Source: Pelomonas cellulosilytica (GTDB lineage: Bacteria; Pseudomonadota; Gammaproteobacteria; Burkholderiales; Burkholderiaceae_C). Taken from it: 64,000 nt of DNA. The stretch's first letter is position 1. Each line of letters opens with the position of its first letter. The stretch covers positions 372,001 through 436,000 of the forward strand of contig NZ_JAJTWU010000005.1 in NCBI RefSeq assembly GCF_021353265.1. Reading direction: 5' to 3'. The notes under the pieces are model-generated. The model ran no database searches, had not been told where the DNA came from, and saw nothing but the letters and a program-made list of their open reading frames with translations. This document shows, in pieces, positions 40,510 through 49,935 of the stretch. The translations under genes and the position numbers were made by a program.

Positions 40510-41637
40510 ATGTCCCTCAACACGCCCTTCAACACCCTCACCCGTTACACGCTGGCCGCCTGCGCGCTGCTGGCCGCCACGGCCGCCTTCGCCCAGCAGA
40601 TCACGCACTCGGCCAGCGAACCCCCCGGCCTGCACGCGCTGCCGGCGGCGGTGCAGGGCCGCGCCGTGCCCCAGTCGGATGGCAGCCTGCTGCGCCAATG
40701 GCCCGGCACCTATGTCGAGACCGCGTTCCAGGGCGACGAAGTGTTCTTCCGCGTCGGCGCCGGTGACGTGAGCCTGCGCGTGAGCGTCGATGGCGCCGCA
40801 GCCGTGCCGCTCGTCAAGCCGGCGCCGGGCCTGTACCGCGTGGCGGGCCTGAAGCCCGGCGTCACGCATCGGCTGCGCGTCGTCGTGGCCAGCGAGAGCC
40901 AGGCCGGCCCGACCACCTTCGGCGGCTTCCTCGCCGGCGCCGGCACGCAGCCGGCACCGCTGCCGCGCCGCAGCCGGCAGGTCGAGTTCATCGGCGACTC
41001 GCACACCGTCGGCTACGGCAACACCTCCACCAGCCGCGACTGCAGCGACGCCGACGTGTGGGCGACGACCGACAACACGCAGGGCGTCGCGGCGCTGGTG
41101 GCGGCGCACTACGACGCCGATTACCGCGCCAACGCCATCTCCGGCCGTGGTGTCGTGCGCAACTACGATGGCTTCAAGGCTGACACGTTGCCCGAGGCCT
41201 ATCCCTTCGCGCTGTTCGACCACAGCCGCCCGGCGACCGACGACGCCGGCTGGCAACCGCGCGTCATCGCCTTGGCGTTGGGCACCAACGACTTCTCGAC
41301 GCCGCTGAAGGCCGGCGAGATATGGACCACGCGCGAGGCGCTGCGCGAGGACTACGAGGCGACCTACGTGCGCTTCGTCGAGCAGCTGCGCCAGCGAAAC
41401 CCAGGGGCGTATGTCGTGCTGTGGATCGCCGCCGCCGAAGACGCCGAGGTGCGCGCCGAGGTGGCCCGCGTGGCCGAGCGGCTGAAGCGCGCCGGCGTGG
41501 AGCGCCTGGGCTTCGTGCCGGTCGCCGGGCTCAGCCTGGCCGGCTGCCACTGGCACCCGAGCGCGGCCGACGACCGGCAGATCGCGGACGCCATCGTCCG
41601 GCACCTTGACGTGCAGAAGGACGTCTGGGCCCGCTGA
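40510..41637 (+). CDS. Secreted SGNH/GDSL hydrolase (CE2-like esterase)
   Basis: The 375-residue protein has a signal peptide (about residues 1-28, ending AAFA-QQ), an N-terminal jelly-roll-like domain (residues 35-150), and an SGNH domain with FIGDSHTVGYGNTS (Ser), an ALGTNDFSTPL block (Asn) and GCHWHPSAADDRQIADAI (His). The two-domain order and GTND motif fit carbohydrate esterase family 2, which removes acetyl groups from polysaccharides. It sits just after glpK; a role in releasing acetate or glycerol from extracellular polymers is possible, but not shown. Confidence 0.87.
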   Translation: MSLNTPFNTLTRYTLAACALLAATAAFAQQITHSASEPPGLHALPAAVQGRAVPQSDGSLLRQWPGTYVETAFQGDEVFFRVGAGDVSLRVSVDGAAAVPLVKPAPGLYRVAGLKPGVTHRLRVVVASESQAGPTTFGGFLAGAGTQPAPLPRRSRQVEFIGDSHTVGYGNTSTSRDCSDADVWATTDNTQGVAALVAAHYDADYRANAISGRGVVRNYDGFKADTLPEAYPFALFDHSRPATDDAGWQPRVIALALGTNDFSTPLKAGEIWTTREALREDYEATYVRFVEQLRQRNPGAYVVLWIAAAEDAEVRAEVARVAERLKRAGVERLGFVPVAGLSLAGCHWHPSAADDRQIADAIVRHLDVQKDVWAR

Positions 41638-41673
41638 GGCCGCGCTGGCGGCGAACGAGGAAGCTTCGCGGCG

Positions 41674-41994
41674 TCAGGCGCTGACGGTGGCTTCGTCGGT
41701 GCCTTCCTGGGCGAGCAGCACGATCAGGATGATCCAGCCGATGAGCGGCACCAGCGTGATCAGCTGCCACCAGCCGCTGCGTCCGGTGTCATGCAGGCGC
41801 CGGCTGGCGGCGGCGAACTGCGGCACGAGCGTGCCGAGCGCGAAGATCACGCTGAGCCAGTGGCTGACGATTGACAGCACGATGCAGCCGGCGAAGATGA
41901 ACAGGAAGAACCACCAGTACTCCGAGCGGCTCGCGCGGCCGGAGAAGTCGGCGTACTTCTGGAAGCAGACTTGGATGGATTCCTGGAAGGTCAT
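41674..41994 (-). CDS. DUF805 membrane protein
   Basis: The 106-residue protein starts MTFQESIQVCFQKYADFSGR and has three membrane helices (about residues 26-45, 50-67, 82-100) with RASRSEYWWFFLF and SRRLHDTGRSGWWQLI, the two signature blocks of DUF805 (YhaH/YhaI-like), a family of unknown function. A GTG two codons earlier is an alternative start. Confidence 0.9.
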   Translation of the reverse strand: MTFQESIQVCFQKYADFSGRASRSEYWWFFLFIFAGCIVLSIVSHWLSVIFALGTLVPQFAAASRRLHDTGRSGWWQLITLVPLIGWIILIVLLAQEGTDEATVSA

Positions 41995-42056
41995 GGGCAC
42001 TCCGCGTTAGGTTCGACGCCACGATGCTAAGGCGCCACCTCGCCCAGTGCCCTCCC

Positions 42057-42635
42057 TCAGAACCCGAGGCTCTCGCCCGCGCCGGCCAGCGTCAGCACGC
42101 CCAGCACGGCGAAGATCACCGCCGCCACCGTGTGCACCAGCTTGACCGGCAGCTTCTGCGCCAGCTTGCCGCCGATCAGCACGGCCGGCACGTTGGCCAG
42201 CATCATGCCGGCCGTCGTGCCGGCCACCACGCCGACGAAGTCCGCCGGGAAGCGCGCGGCCAGCGCGACGGTGGCGATCTGCGTCTTGTCGCCCATCTCG
42301 GCGAGGAAGAAGGCGATGACGGTTGTCATGAAGACGCCATGGCCGGGCTTGGGAGCGTCGTCGTCGTCGAGCTTGTCGGGGATCAGCATCCAGCCTGCCA
42401 TGGCCAGGAAGGACAGTCCCAGGATCCAGCGCAGCGCGACTGGCCCGATGAAGCCCGTCAGCCAGCTGCCCAGCGCGCCGGCGGCGGCATGGTTGAACAC
42501 GGTGGCCACGAAGATGCCCAGCACGATGGGCCCCGGCCGCTTGAAGCGGGCGGCGAGCATGAAGGCGAGGAGCTGGGTCTTGTCGCCGATCTCGGCGAGG
42601 GCCACCAGGCCGGTGGCGATGAGGAAGGCTTGCAT
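42057..42635 (-). CDS. TMEM165/GDT1-family (UPF0016) cation transporter
   Basis: The 192-residue inner-membrane protein has six or seven helices in two repeats, each with the hallmark acidic motif: ALAEIGDKTQLLAFML (about residues 12-27) and FFLAEMGDKTQIATVALA (about residues 109-126). Members export Mn2+ or exchange Ca2+/Mn2+ for protons. A loop rich in Asp (KLDDDDAPKPGHG) separates the halves. The upstream leader was checked for a manganese riboswitch without a convincing match. Divergent from a VOC-family gene. Confidence 0.92.
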   Translation of the reverse strand: MQAFLIATGLVALAEIGDKTQLLAFMLAARFKRPGPIVLGIFVATVFNHAAAGALGSWLTGFIGPVALRWILGLSFLAMAGWMLIPDKLDDDDAPKPGHGVFMTTVIAFFLAEMGDKTQIATVALAARFPADFVGVVAGTTAGMMLANVPAVLIGGKLAQKLPVKLVHTVAAVIFAVLGVLTLAGAGESLGF

Positions 42636-42739
42636 CGGCGGGATTGTCCTGGAAGGCCTGCGCCCCCTGCTGCTACCGTGCTGCTGACAACCTGTGGCAC
42701 CGGGCCCGCGCAGCATGGCGCCTTTCAGACGGAGAACCC

Positions 42740-43135
42740 ATGCAATTCGCCTACACCCTGATCTATGTCGCTGATGTGGCGGCGTCGCTCGCCTTCTTCG
42801 ACCGCGCCTTTGGCCTGCCTGCGCGCTTCCTACACGAAAGCGGCGCCTACGGTGAGGTGGATACGGGCCCGGGCGGCACGCGGCTCGCGTTCGTGGACCA
42901 CGCCACCGCGCGCGACAGCGTGCAGCACGACTACGTGGCGGCCGACCGCAGCGACAGGCCATTGGGCATGGAGATCGGCTTCACGGTCGGGGACGTGCAG
43001 GCCGCCTTCGACCGCGCCGTTGCCTCCGGGGCCCGTCCGCTAGCCACGCCGCTGACCAAGCCCTGGGGCCAGGTCGTGGCCTATGTGCGCTGCCCGGACG
43101 GCACGCTGGTTGAACTCTGCACCGCGATGTCGTGA
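42740..43135 (+). CDS. VOC-family (glyoxalase/bleomycin-resistance-like) protein
   Basis: A 131-residue single-domain vicinal-oxygen-chelate protein: TLIYVADVAASLAFFDRAFG at the start, a His/Glu-containing middle strand, and VAYVRCPDGTLVELCTAM at the end with the metal-binding Glu. Its substrate is unknown. A GGAG ribosome site precedes the ATG. The stop overlaps the GTG start of the next gene by GTGA. Confidence 0.87.
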   Translation: MQFAYTLIYVADVAASLAFFDRAFGLPARFLHESGAYGEVDTGPGGTRLAFVDHATARDSVQHDYVAADRSDRPLGMEIGFTVGDVQAAFDRAVASGARPLATPLTKPWGQVVAYVRCPDGTLVELCTAMS

Positions 43136-43434
43136 AGGCGGACCGCCCGCAGCGCCCCGCGCCGCCACCTGACGGCAGCGCCGGCTGGCACCACCTCGGC
43201 CCGAAGAGCCGAGAGCACCTCGCGGCCGTAGGCATTCACACGGCCGCGGACTTGCGGGCGCACGACGCGTTCGATGTGTATGCAAGGGTGAAGGCGCGCT
43301 GGCCTGGCGCCAGCCGCAATCTCGTCTACGCGCTGCTGGGCGCTCAGGAGGGGCGCGACTGGCGTGACATCGCCCGCGAGCGGCGCACCGAGGTCTTGCT
43401 GCGCCTGGACGACATGGGGCTGGCGCCGAGGTAG
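43132..43434 (+). CDS. TfoX C-terminal-domain protein
   Basis: The 100-residue protein has the helix-hairpin-helix-like TfoX_C domain: LGPKSREHLAAVGIHTAADL (about residues 22-41), DVYARVKARW, and SRNLVYALLGAQEGRDWRDI. It lacks the N-terminal half of the competence regulator TfoX/Sxy, so it is a stand-alone C-domain whose role is unknown. It starts with GTG, overlapping the VOC gene stop (GTGA); the coupling suggests one transcript. Confidence 0.86.
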   Translation: MKADRPQRPAPPPDGSAGWHHLGPKSREHLAAVGIHTAADLRAHDAFDVYARVKARWPGASRNLVYALLGAQEGRDWRDIARERRTEVLLRLDDMGLAPR

Positions 43435-43548
43435 TGCGGTGTCACGGGCGGCCGAACAGCCCCACTGCGCCGCCCAGTCGGTCGGGCCTGTGGTGAGCGG
43501 ACCATGTCTTCCGCAAGCTGCGGGGCCGCTGCCACAGAATGCGACCCC

Positions 43549-44232
43549 ATGCGCCGCGCCGACCGCCTCTTCCAGATTGTCCAGCTCATCCGCGGACGCC
43601 GCCTCACGACGGCGGATTACCTCGCCCAGCGGCTGGAGGTGTCCATGCGCACGGTCTACCGCGACATCGCCGCGCTGGCCCAGCAGGGCGTGCCCATCGA
43701 GGGCGAGGCGGGCGTGGGCTACCGCATGCGGGCGGGCTTCGACCTGCCGCCGCTGATGTTCAGCAAGCAGGAAGCGCAGGCGCTGGTGGCCAGCGTGCGG
43801 CTGTCCGAGGCGCGGATGGATGCGGCGCTGGCCCGGCAGGCGGAGAACGCGCTGGGCAAGATCCTCGCCGTGCTGCCGCTCGACGCGCGAGCCGCGGCCG
43901 AGAGCCTGGCGCTGTATGCGCCGCTGCCGGCGCTGGACCCAGCCACCAGCGCCCACCTGACGGCGCTGCGCGAGGCGACCGAGACGCGCAGCAAGCTGCG
44001 CATGGGCTACCTGGACCTAGGCGGCGTCAGGAGCGAGCGCATCGTGCGACCGCTGGCCTGCCTGTTCTGGGGCCCGGTGTGGACGCTGGCGGCCTGGTGC
44101 GAGCTGCGCGGCGACTTCCGCAGCTTCCGCGTCGACCGCATCGAGACGCTGGAAGTGCTGGACGAGCGCTTCCGCGACGAGCCGGGCAAGACGCTGGCCG
44201 ACATGCGCCGCCAGCACGAATCCAGGGAATGA
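43549..44232 (+). CDS. HTH/WYL-domain transcriptional regulator (YafY-like)
   Basis: The 227-residue regulator starts MRRADRLFQIVQLIRGRRLT, a DeoR/HTH_11 winged helix with the recognition segment EVSMRTVYRDIAALAQQGVP, followed by a helical linker and a WYL domain (residues about 140-215; KLRMGYLDLGGVRSERIVRP, WTLAAWCELRGDFRSFRVDR). WYL domains bind nucleotides or other ligands. The start at 43549 fits the family. It is the last of the plus-strand genes here and does not obviously belong to an operon with the TfoX_C gene 114 bases upstream. Confidence 0.92.
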   Translation: MRRADRLFQIVQLIRGRRLTTADYLAQRLEVSMRTVYRDIAALAQQGVPIEGEAGVGYRMRAGFDLPPLMFSKQEAQALVASVRLSEARMDAALARQAENALGKILAVLPLDARAAAESLALYAPLPALDPATSAHLTALREATETRSKLRMGYLDLGGVRSERIVRPLACLFWGPVWTLAAWCELRGDFRSFRVDRIETLEVLDERFRDEPGKTLADMRRQHESRE

Positions 44233-44284
44233 CAGGCCCCGCGTCCAGCGCCACTACCGCTAGGCGGCGCCCGGCCGGGCAGCG

Positions 44285-44617
44285 CTACACCGCAACCATC
44301 TGACGGCACGCCTCGGCACATGCGCGGCAGGCGGCCGCGCAGGCCTGGCAGTGGTCGTGCTCGTGACGGCCGCATTCCTCGCCGCAGGCCTCGCAGGCCA
44401 GCACGCACAGGCCGCAGATGCGGCGGGCCAGCTCGCTGTCGCGGGCGATGGCGCCGGCGGCCAGCCGGCACAGCGCGGCGCAGTCGATGTCCAGCGCCAC
44501 GCAGCGGGTCATCGGCTTGGGGTCGGGTTCCTGCAGGCAGGCGGTGGCGCAGCGGTCGCAGGCGTCGGCGCAGGCGTTGCAGGCGTCGATGCAGTCGGTG
44601 GTCAGGTCATGGGACAT
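44285..44617 (-). CDS. Four-helix-bundle copper-binding protein (Csp-like)
   Basis: The 110-residue protein has 19 cysteines in CxxC and CxxxC spacings (DCIDACNACADACDRCATAC; ICGLCVLACEACGEECG; HCQACAAACRACAEACRQ), matching the copper-storage protein (Csp) family that binds many Cu(I) ions inside a helical bundle. No signal peptide is present, so a cytosolic Csp3-type storage or detoxifying role is likely. It is the last gene of an operon with a cupin, a hybrid kinase and the ferritin-like/CDGSH fusion. Confidence 0.9.
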   Translation of the reverse strand: MSHDLTTDCIDACNACADACDRCATACLQEPDPKPMTRCVALDIDCAALCRLAAGAIARDSELARRICGLCVLACEACGEECGRHEHDHCQACAAACRACAEACRQMVAV

Positions 44618-44675
44618 GGCGCGCTCCGGTGGTGATGGAGCCCGAAGCCGGCAAGCCCGATGCCCGGGCGCAGCG

Positions 44676-45035
44676 TCAGCCGGCTGCCGTGTCCACCAGC
44701 ACGAACTGCTTGCGCACCGGCTCCAGCACCTCGAACTCGCCCTCGAATCCCGGCGGGATGACGGCGCCCTGGCCGGGACCGACGTCGGTGGCGCCATGCG
44801 GCCCGTGCAGTCGCACGCGACCGCTGAGCACGTGAAAGAACTCCTGCCGCGTGGCCGGGAAGGCGATGCGCCAGCGGCCCACCTCGCAGCCCCACACGCC
44901 GGCGCTCACGGGCCCGGCCTCATGCAGAGTCCATGTCCGGCGCAGCGGGTTGCCGGCCACCAGGCGATCGGAGCGGGGGCGGTCCAGTGCGGGCTCGGGG
45001 GCCTCGGTTGAATCGATCAGCCTGATGTGTGTCAT
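44676..45035 (-). CDS. Cupin-domain protein
   Basis: The 119-residue protein is a single cupin barrel: ATRQEFFHVLSGRVRLHGPH and GQGAVIPPGFEGEFEVLEPV are the two cupin motifs, of the cupin_3 (DUF861) type. Metal-binding His residues are reduced compared with classical cupins, so it may bind a ligand without a metal. It starts 17 bases after the hybrid kinase stop and precedes the Csp gene, hence cotranscribed. Its role in this redox/metal operon is unknown. Confidence 0.82.
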   Translation of the reverse strand: MTHIRLIDSTEAPEPALDRPRSDRLVAGNPLRRTWTLHEAGPVSAGVWGCEVGRWRIAFPATRQEFFHVLSGRVRLHGPHGATDVGPGQGAVIPPGFEGEFEVLEPVRKQFVLVDTAAG

Positions 45036-45052
45036 GGGTTGTGCTTTCAGCT

Positions 45053-47887
45053 TCAGCCCCGCCCCAGCACGCGGATGACCTCGGCCTCCACGACCGGCTT
45101 CGTAATGAAGCCGTTCATTCCGGCGGCCAGCGCGGCCTGGCGTTCCTGGTCGAGCACCGCGGCGGTGAAGGCGTGGATGGGCAGTGTGGCCGTGGCGGCG
45201 TCGGCGCGCAGCAGCGCCGCAGCCTTGAGGCCGTCGATCTTGGGCATGTGAAGGTCCATCAGCACGCCGTCCAGCCGCCGGCCCTCGGCGCGTGCGATGG
45301 CGACGGCCTGCTCGCCGTCCTCGGCCTCGACGACTTCCGCGCCCAGGCGCTGCAGCAGCGCCGTGATGATGAGGCGGTTGACGGGGTTGTCCTCCGCCAC
45401 CAGCAGGCGCTGCCCGGCCAGCGGGTGGCGCTGCGGCGGCGGCAGGCGGCGCCGCGTGGCGGTGTCGTCAATGGTGAGGCTGGTGGGCAGGGACAGGTCG
45501 GCCCAGAAGGTGGAGCCGGTGGCGCCGTCGCTGGCGACGCCGACATGGCCCGACATGCGCGCTGCCAGCTCGCGGCAGATGGACAGGCCCAGGCCCGTGC
45601 CGCCGAAGCGGCGGGTCGTCGAGTCGTCGGCCTGCGCGAACGGCCGGAACAGCCGCGGCTGCAGGTCCAGCGGCACGCCGATGCCGGTGTCCTGCACCGA
45701 CAGCCGCACGCGGTTCGGCGCAGACTGTGCGAGCTTGAGGCGAACGCCGCCGCGCTCGGTGAACTTCAGCGCGTTGACGAGGAAGTTGGCCAGGATCTGA
45801 CGCACGCGCACCGGGTCGCCGACGACGAGGCGGGGCAGCTCGGGGGCCAGCTCCAGCTGCATGTCCAGGCCCCGCTCTCGGCCCAGCGCCGCGCACCCCT
45901 CGAAGCTCGCCTCGGCCAGCGCATGCAGGTCGAACTCGATCTTCTCCAGCTCCAGGTGACCCGCCTCGATCTTGGACAGGTCCAGCACGTTGGAGACGAT
46001 CTCGTTCAGCGACTCGGCGGCCGTCACGAGGTGGGCCAGGTACTTGGGCCGGCGCGGGTCGTCGGCCTCCACCTGCGCAAGCAGCCGCGCCAGGCCCAGC
46101 ACGCCGTTGAGCGGCGTGCGGATTTCGTGGCTCATCGTCGCGAGGAAGGCGCTCTTGGCGTGGCTGGCGGCCTCGGCCTGCTGCTTGGCGGCCTGCAGCT
46201 CACGCTGCTGGCGGCGGTGTTCGGTCACGTCCTCGGCCACCCACAGCGTGGCGCGGTCGGCCTCGTCTTCGTCATGGCTCGCCAGCCTGGCGGGCAGCGC
46301 CTGGCCGTGCAGGCGCACGGTGATGTGCCGGCCGTCCGGGCGGATGAATTCATGCTCGAATGCCTCGGCGGTGCCCGGGTCGGGCAGGCCCGGCCGGCCA
46401 TCGGCGCGTTTGGGTTCAATGCTGCCGAAAATGTCCTGCCAGTGACGGTTGACGCGTTCGAACAGTTCGCCGCGGGCCAGCGCCAGGCCCACGCTGGCAT
46501 GGTCCAGGATGGCGTCGGCCTCGACGCGGGCGCGCTCGCGGTCGGTGATGTCGCGCGACACCATCATGACCGCCGGTTCACCGTCCCAGTCCAGTGTCGC
46601 GGCGGAGACGAGCACGTCGCGCCACTGTCCGCGCACGAGGATGGCGGAGCGGAAGTCGCGCACGATGCCGTTGGCCGCCAGCGCCTCGCCCAGGCGCCGT
46701 GCCTCGCTCATGTCCGGCCACAGGCCGAGTTCGTGGCCGGTGCGGTCGATCAGCTCGTCGCGGCTGCGGCCCAGCAGCTCGCAGAAGCCGGAGTTGACGA
46801 AGCGGATGCGGCCGTCCTCGGTGCGGGCTACGCAGATGGCGTCCGGGCTGGCGCGCAGAAGCCGGTCGAGCATGCTGGCCGTGCGCTGGTGCTGTTGCAG
46901 AGCGAGCCGCTCGCCGGTGATGTTGTGGCTGACGCCGCGCCAGCCGGTGTGCAGGCCCTCGGCATTGAAGATGGGCTCGCCGGAGCTCAGCGTCCAAAGC
47001 AGCCGGCCTTCGGTCGTCCGAAAGCCGTTGACGCGGTCGCGGTAGGCGCGCTTGGCGCGCACGTCCTCCATCAGCGCAAGGTAGTCGGCGTCGCGCACGA
47101 TGACGGCGCCCAGCGGCTCGCCCATGCGCAGGAAGTCCTCCCGCCGGTGGCCCGACAGCGCCTCGAACTCGTCCGACAGCCAGACGAGCCGGAACCTGTC
47201 GTCCGCCTCCCAGGCCCAGTTGTGCGCGGCTTGCACCAGCCGGGCCAGCCGCTCTTCCTCGTCCAGCGCCTTGCGCAGACCCACGCCGAGGACGCGGTTG
47301 ATGAGCAGCGCCGCCAGAAGCGCCGACGCAAGGTACAGCGCATGTCCGAAGAAGCGGTCGCCCAGCGTGATGCGCAAGGGCGCCGCGGCGCCGGGGATGA
47401 CGCCCTGGGCCTCCAGCACGCCCAGCGTGATGACGACTGCCGCGTACAGCGCGCCCAGCAGCAGCGACGCCCGCGTGCCGGCCAGCCCGCCGCCCAGCGT
47501 GACGAGTAGGCAGGCGACGGCCAGCGACTGCGCATGCACGCCCAGACCCACCTGGTACGTGTGGAACGCCAGCGTCAGGATGGCCACCGCAAGTGCGACG
47601 ACGCTGGCCAGGCCGGGCCGCCCGAGGCGCCTCAGGCCGAAGCCGACGAAGGCCGATATCAGCACGCCGGTACCGATCACCAGCCGCTGGCCGGACAACA
47701 CCGTGACATGACCCGCGAGGAACTCGAAGCCGGCCATCACCACCAGCGCCGCACCCAGGCAGGCCAGCACGAGCACCAGCATGCGCGAGGCCAGCTGCTG
47801 CGGCGACTCGCGCGGGCGCGGGGCGGGCGGCGCGGGCGGTCCGATGCCCTCCGCCGCGGCCGGCGGGCTAGTCGGCCGTGAAGCCAT
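45053..47887 (-). CDS. Hybrid sensor histidine kinase/response regulator with three PAS domains
   Basis: The 944-residue kinase has a membrane region of about six or seven helices (residues 35-200), three PAS domains (about 215-330, 340-450, 455-560), a HisKA site with His near 587 ([17 protein letters not shown]), HATPase_c ([21 protein letters not shown]) and a receiver with Asp near 878 ([13 protein letters not shown]) and Lys in FITKPV. It is a paralogue of the kinase at 18171-21473. Its ATG lies 20 bases inside the 3' end of the CDGSH gene; an internal Met at about residue 36, next to the first helix, is an alternative. The operon context suggests redox or metal signals. Confidence 0.92.
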   Translation of the reverse strand: MASRPTSPPAAAEGIGPPAPPAPRPRESPQQLASRMLVLVLACLGAALVVMAGFEFLAGHVTVLSGQRLVIGTGVLISAFVGFGLRRLGRPGLASVVALAVAILTLAFHTYQVGLGVHAQSLAVACLLVTLGGGLAGTRASLLLGALYAAVVITLGVLEAQGVIPGAAAPLRITLGDRFFGHALYLASALLAALLINRVLGVGLRKALDEEERLARLVQAAHNWAWEADDRFRLVWLSDEFEALSGHRREDFLRMGEPLGAVIVRDADYLALMEDVRAKRAYRDRVNGFRTTEGRLLWTLSSGEPIFNAEGLHTGWRGVSHNITGERLALQQHQRTASMLDRLLRASPDAICVARTEDGRIRFVNSGFCELLGRSRDELIDRTGHELGLWPDMSEARRLGEALAANGIVRDFRSAILVRGQWRDVLVSAATLDWDGEPAVMMVSRDITDRERARVEADAILDHASVGLALARGELFERVNRHWQDIFGSIEPKRADGRPGLPDPGTAEAFEHEFIRPDGRHITVRLHGQALPARLASHDEDEADRATLWVAEDVTEHRRQQRELQAAKQQAEAASHAKSAFLATMSHEIRTPLNGVLGLARLLAQVEADDPRRPKYLAHLVTAAESLNEIVSNVLDLSKIEAGHLELEKIEFDLHALAEASFEGCAALGRERGLDMQLELAPELPRLVVGDPVRVRQILANFLVNALKFTERGGVRLKLAQSAPNRVRLSVQDTGIGVPLDLQPRLFRPFAQADDSTTRRFGGTGLGLSICRELAARMSGHVGVASDGATGSTFWADLSLPTSLTIDDTATRRRLPPPQRHPLAGQRLLVAEDNPVNRLIITALLQRLGAEVVEAEDGEQAVAIARAEGRRLDGVLMDLHMPKIDGLKAAALLRADAATATLPIHAFTAAVLDQERQAALAAGMNGFITKPVVEAEVIRVLGRG

Positions 47888-49847
47888 TGCGTGCGTGGGT
47901 GCCGTCGCAGAACGGCTTGGTGGCGCTGCCGCCGCAGCGGCACAGCCGCGCCTGCGCCACGCGGCAGACCATGCGACCCGTGCCGCTGACGACCTCGACC
48001 TGCCCGCGCAGCTGCAGCGGGCCGTTGGGCTCGGGCTCGATGTCGATGCGACCGGCGCGCTCGGCCGGCATGTCGGTGGGTAGGTCCAGCAGGCCGGTTT
48101 CCGGTTCGCCGGTGGCAGCGAAATGGATGTCGTGGTGGCTGCCGTCGCAGAACGGCTTGTTCCTGCTGGCGCCGCAGCGACAAAGCGTGGCGCGCGTGCC
48201 CAGGGGTTCGCCACGCAGGTAGAGCTCCCCGCGGAGGGCGTTCGGGCCGGACTCGCGCACCGACAGCAGGTTGACTGGCGGCGGCGCCTCGTCGGGCTCG
48301 CCGTCCTTGCGGCGGTACTGGATGGCGCCGGAGGGGCAGGCGTGCGCGATGTCGACGAGGCGCTCGACGGGCATGGCGTCCGGGTAGAGCCAGGCGCCCT
48401 TCACATTGGCGAGGAACACCTTGGGCGCGCCGGTCACGCAGAAGCGCGCGTGGATGCAGCGGCGGGCTTCGTAGCGCAGCTCCAGCTTGTCGCCCTGGAC
48501 GACCTCGATGCCGCCGTGCATCTCGCTGGGCGGCGCTGGCGACGCGGGGGCGGTGGACGGAGCGGGCGCTGGAGCGAGCGCGGCAGGTGCGTCCAAGTCC
48601 AGCCCGCGGTCGGCGCGTTCGCGCAAGGCCTGCAGCAGCTGGGCGGCTCGGCCGGTGCGCTCTGCACCCTGGTCGGCATGCAGGCGCGCGGCGGCATCGG
48701 CCAGCTCCCCGAGCCGCTCGCGCACGAAGCGGCGCGCGGCCGGCCCCGGCGGCAGTGCCGCGGCGTCACGCAGCGTCGTGAAGCTCATGCCGGCGTGGCA
48801 GCCGGGGTGGCTGGGGCCTGCCGGCAGCCGGGCCGCATGCTCGGCCAGCGGCGTGACGGCGCGCATCAGCGCCACGGCGAGATCCACGTGCAGGCTCTTC
48901 TCCGCCGACGGGCCGGTCAACGCATAGCTCTGCGCCAGCAGCCGCAGCATCAGCCCGTAGCTGGCGTTGGCGATGTCCACCGTGGTGGCGGCGGCCGGGT
49001 CTTCCAGCCAGATGCGGCCCTCCGGCCGTGGCGGCCGGCGCAGCACGGGGTTGGTCGCCGCCGGCCAGGCGGGTCGGAAGCTCGGGTTGGCGGCGCTCAG
49101 CGCGGCGAGCTCGGTGCGGATGGCGGCGAAGCGCTGGTAGTGCGAGCTCTGTGTGTGGCTGGGCGCGCCTTCACCCTGGGCCACGATGGCGTCGAACGCG
49201 GCCAATGCTGTCTTGGCGCACAGAACCGGGCGGGCGCCGCCCAGCGTCAGCTCACTGGGCCCCAGCTGCAGGCCGCGCGCGCCGCAGAAGCTGGCGGCTT
49301 CGCCATGTTCGGCGACGAAGGCTTGCAGGTCCTCGCTCAGCGTGGCGTAGAAATGGCCCACGGTGTCGTAGTCGCGCGGCATTGGCGTCAGGCGCTCGAC
49401 GGGTGACTGGCGCACGAACAGCCGCTCCACGTCGAAGCCCTCGCCGTCGTGCTCCTGGCTGCCCTCCGGGCGCTCCAGGTAGATGAAGTGCTGCAGCGTC
49501 GCGTCGCTGAACGGCGCCAGCTTGACGATGACGCGCGCCGGCAGGTAGCCCGGGTCCAGCGGGAAGTTGCCACGGCCGATGCGCGGGGCGCCGCCCAGCG
49601 CCGCCGTGATGTTCCAGACCGCGACGAGATGGCCCATCTCCTCGACGGCGACCGCGATGATCTCGCGCCGCCAGCGTTCGATGGCTTCGGCCTCCGCCGC
49701 CGTGAGCCCCTCGGCCTCGCCCTGCCGGAGGCTGAAGGCCGCGTAGAGGTAGGTGCACATCAGGTTGTGCTCCAGCTCGGCGGCCTCGTAGAGGTTGTGC
49801 AGCAGTTGCTCGCGGCTGGGCGCCGCAGCGGTCGGGGGGAGGGTCAT
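47868..49847 (-). CDS. Ferritin-like / 4Fe-4S / double CDGSH fusion protein
   Basis: The 659-residue cytoplasmic protein joins four parts. An N-terminal ferritin-like domain (about residues 10-230) has a diiron-type pattern (EAAELEHNLMCTYLYAAF; IIAVAVEEMGHLVAVWN). A helical linker follows to about 440. A divergent 4Fe-4S domain (Fer4_19, about 450-525) has Cys in RCIHARFC and HACPSG. Two CDGSH domains (CRCGASRNKPFCDGSH and CRCGGSATKPFCDGTH) close the protein; each would bind a 2Fe-2S cluster with three Cys and one His. Such domains store iron or electrons. The gene is first in the operon with the hybrid kinase, cupin and Csp genes. The exact reaction is unknown. Confidence 0.9.
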   Translation of the reverse strand: MTLPPTAAAPSREQLLHNLYEAAELEHNLMCTYLYAAFSLRQGEAEGLTAAEAEAIERWRREIIAVAVEEMGHLVAVWNITAALGGAPRIGRGNFPLDPGYLPARVIVKLAPFSDATLQHFIYLERPEGSQEHDGEGFDVERLFVRQSPVERLTPMPRDYDTVGHFYATLSEDLQAFVAEHGEAASFCGARGLQLGPSELTLGGARPVLCAKTALAAFDAIVAQGEGAPSHTQSSHYQRFAAIRTELAALSAANPSFRPAWPAATNPVLRRPPRPEGRIWLEDPAAATTVDIANASYGLMLRLLAQSYALTGPSAEKSLHVDLAVALMRAVTPLAEHAARLPAGPSHPGCHAGMSFTTLRDAAALPPGPAARRFVRERLGELADAAARLHADQGAERTGRAAQLLQALRERADRGLDLDAPAALAPAPAPSTAPASPAPPSEMHGGIEVVQGDKLELRYEARRCIHARFCVTGAPKVFLANVKGAWLYPDAMPVERLVDIAHACPSGAIQYRRKDGEPDEAPPPVNLLSVRESGPNALRGELYLRGEPLGTRATLCRCGASRNKPFCDGSHHDIHFAATGEPETGLLDLPTDMPAERAGRIDIEPEPNGPLQLRGQVEVVSGTGRMVCRVAQARLCRCGGSATKPFCDGTHARNGFTAD

Positions 49848-49935
49848 GACGGCGTCCTACGGCAGGCGCCGTGACATTAGCATGCTGACCGCGGCGGAAC
49901 GCCGCTGGTTTTCAGCCTCTGAAGGCCGCCGTTGT

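Noticed and set aside
42636-42740. Possible yybP-ykoY (manganese) riboswitch before the GDT1-type gene
   Set aside because: The leader is only about 100 bases and shared with a divergent gene; the conserved loop and junction sequences of that riboswitch are not present.
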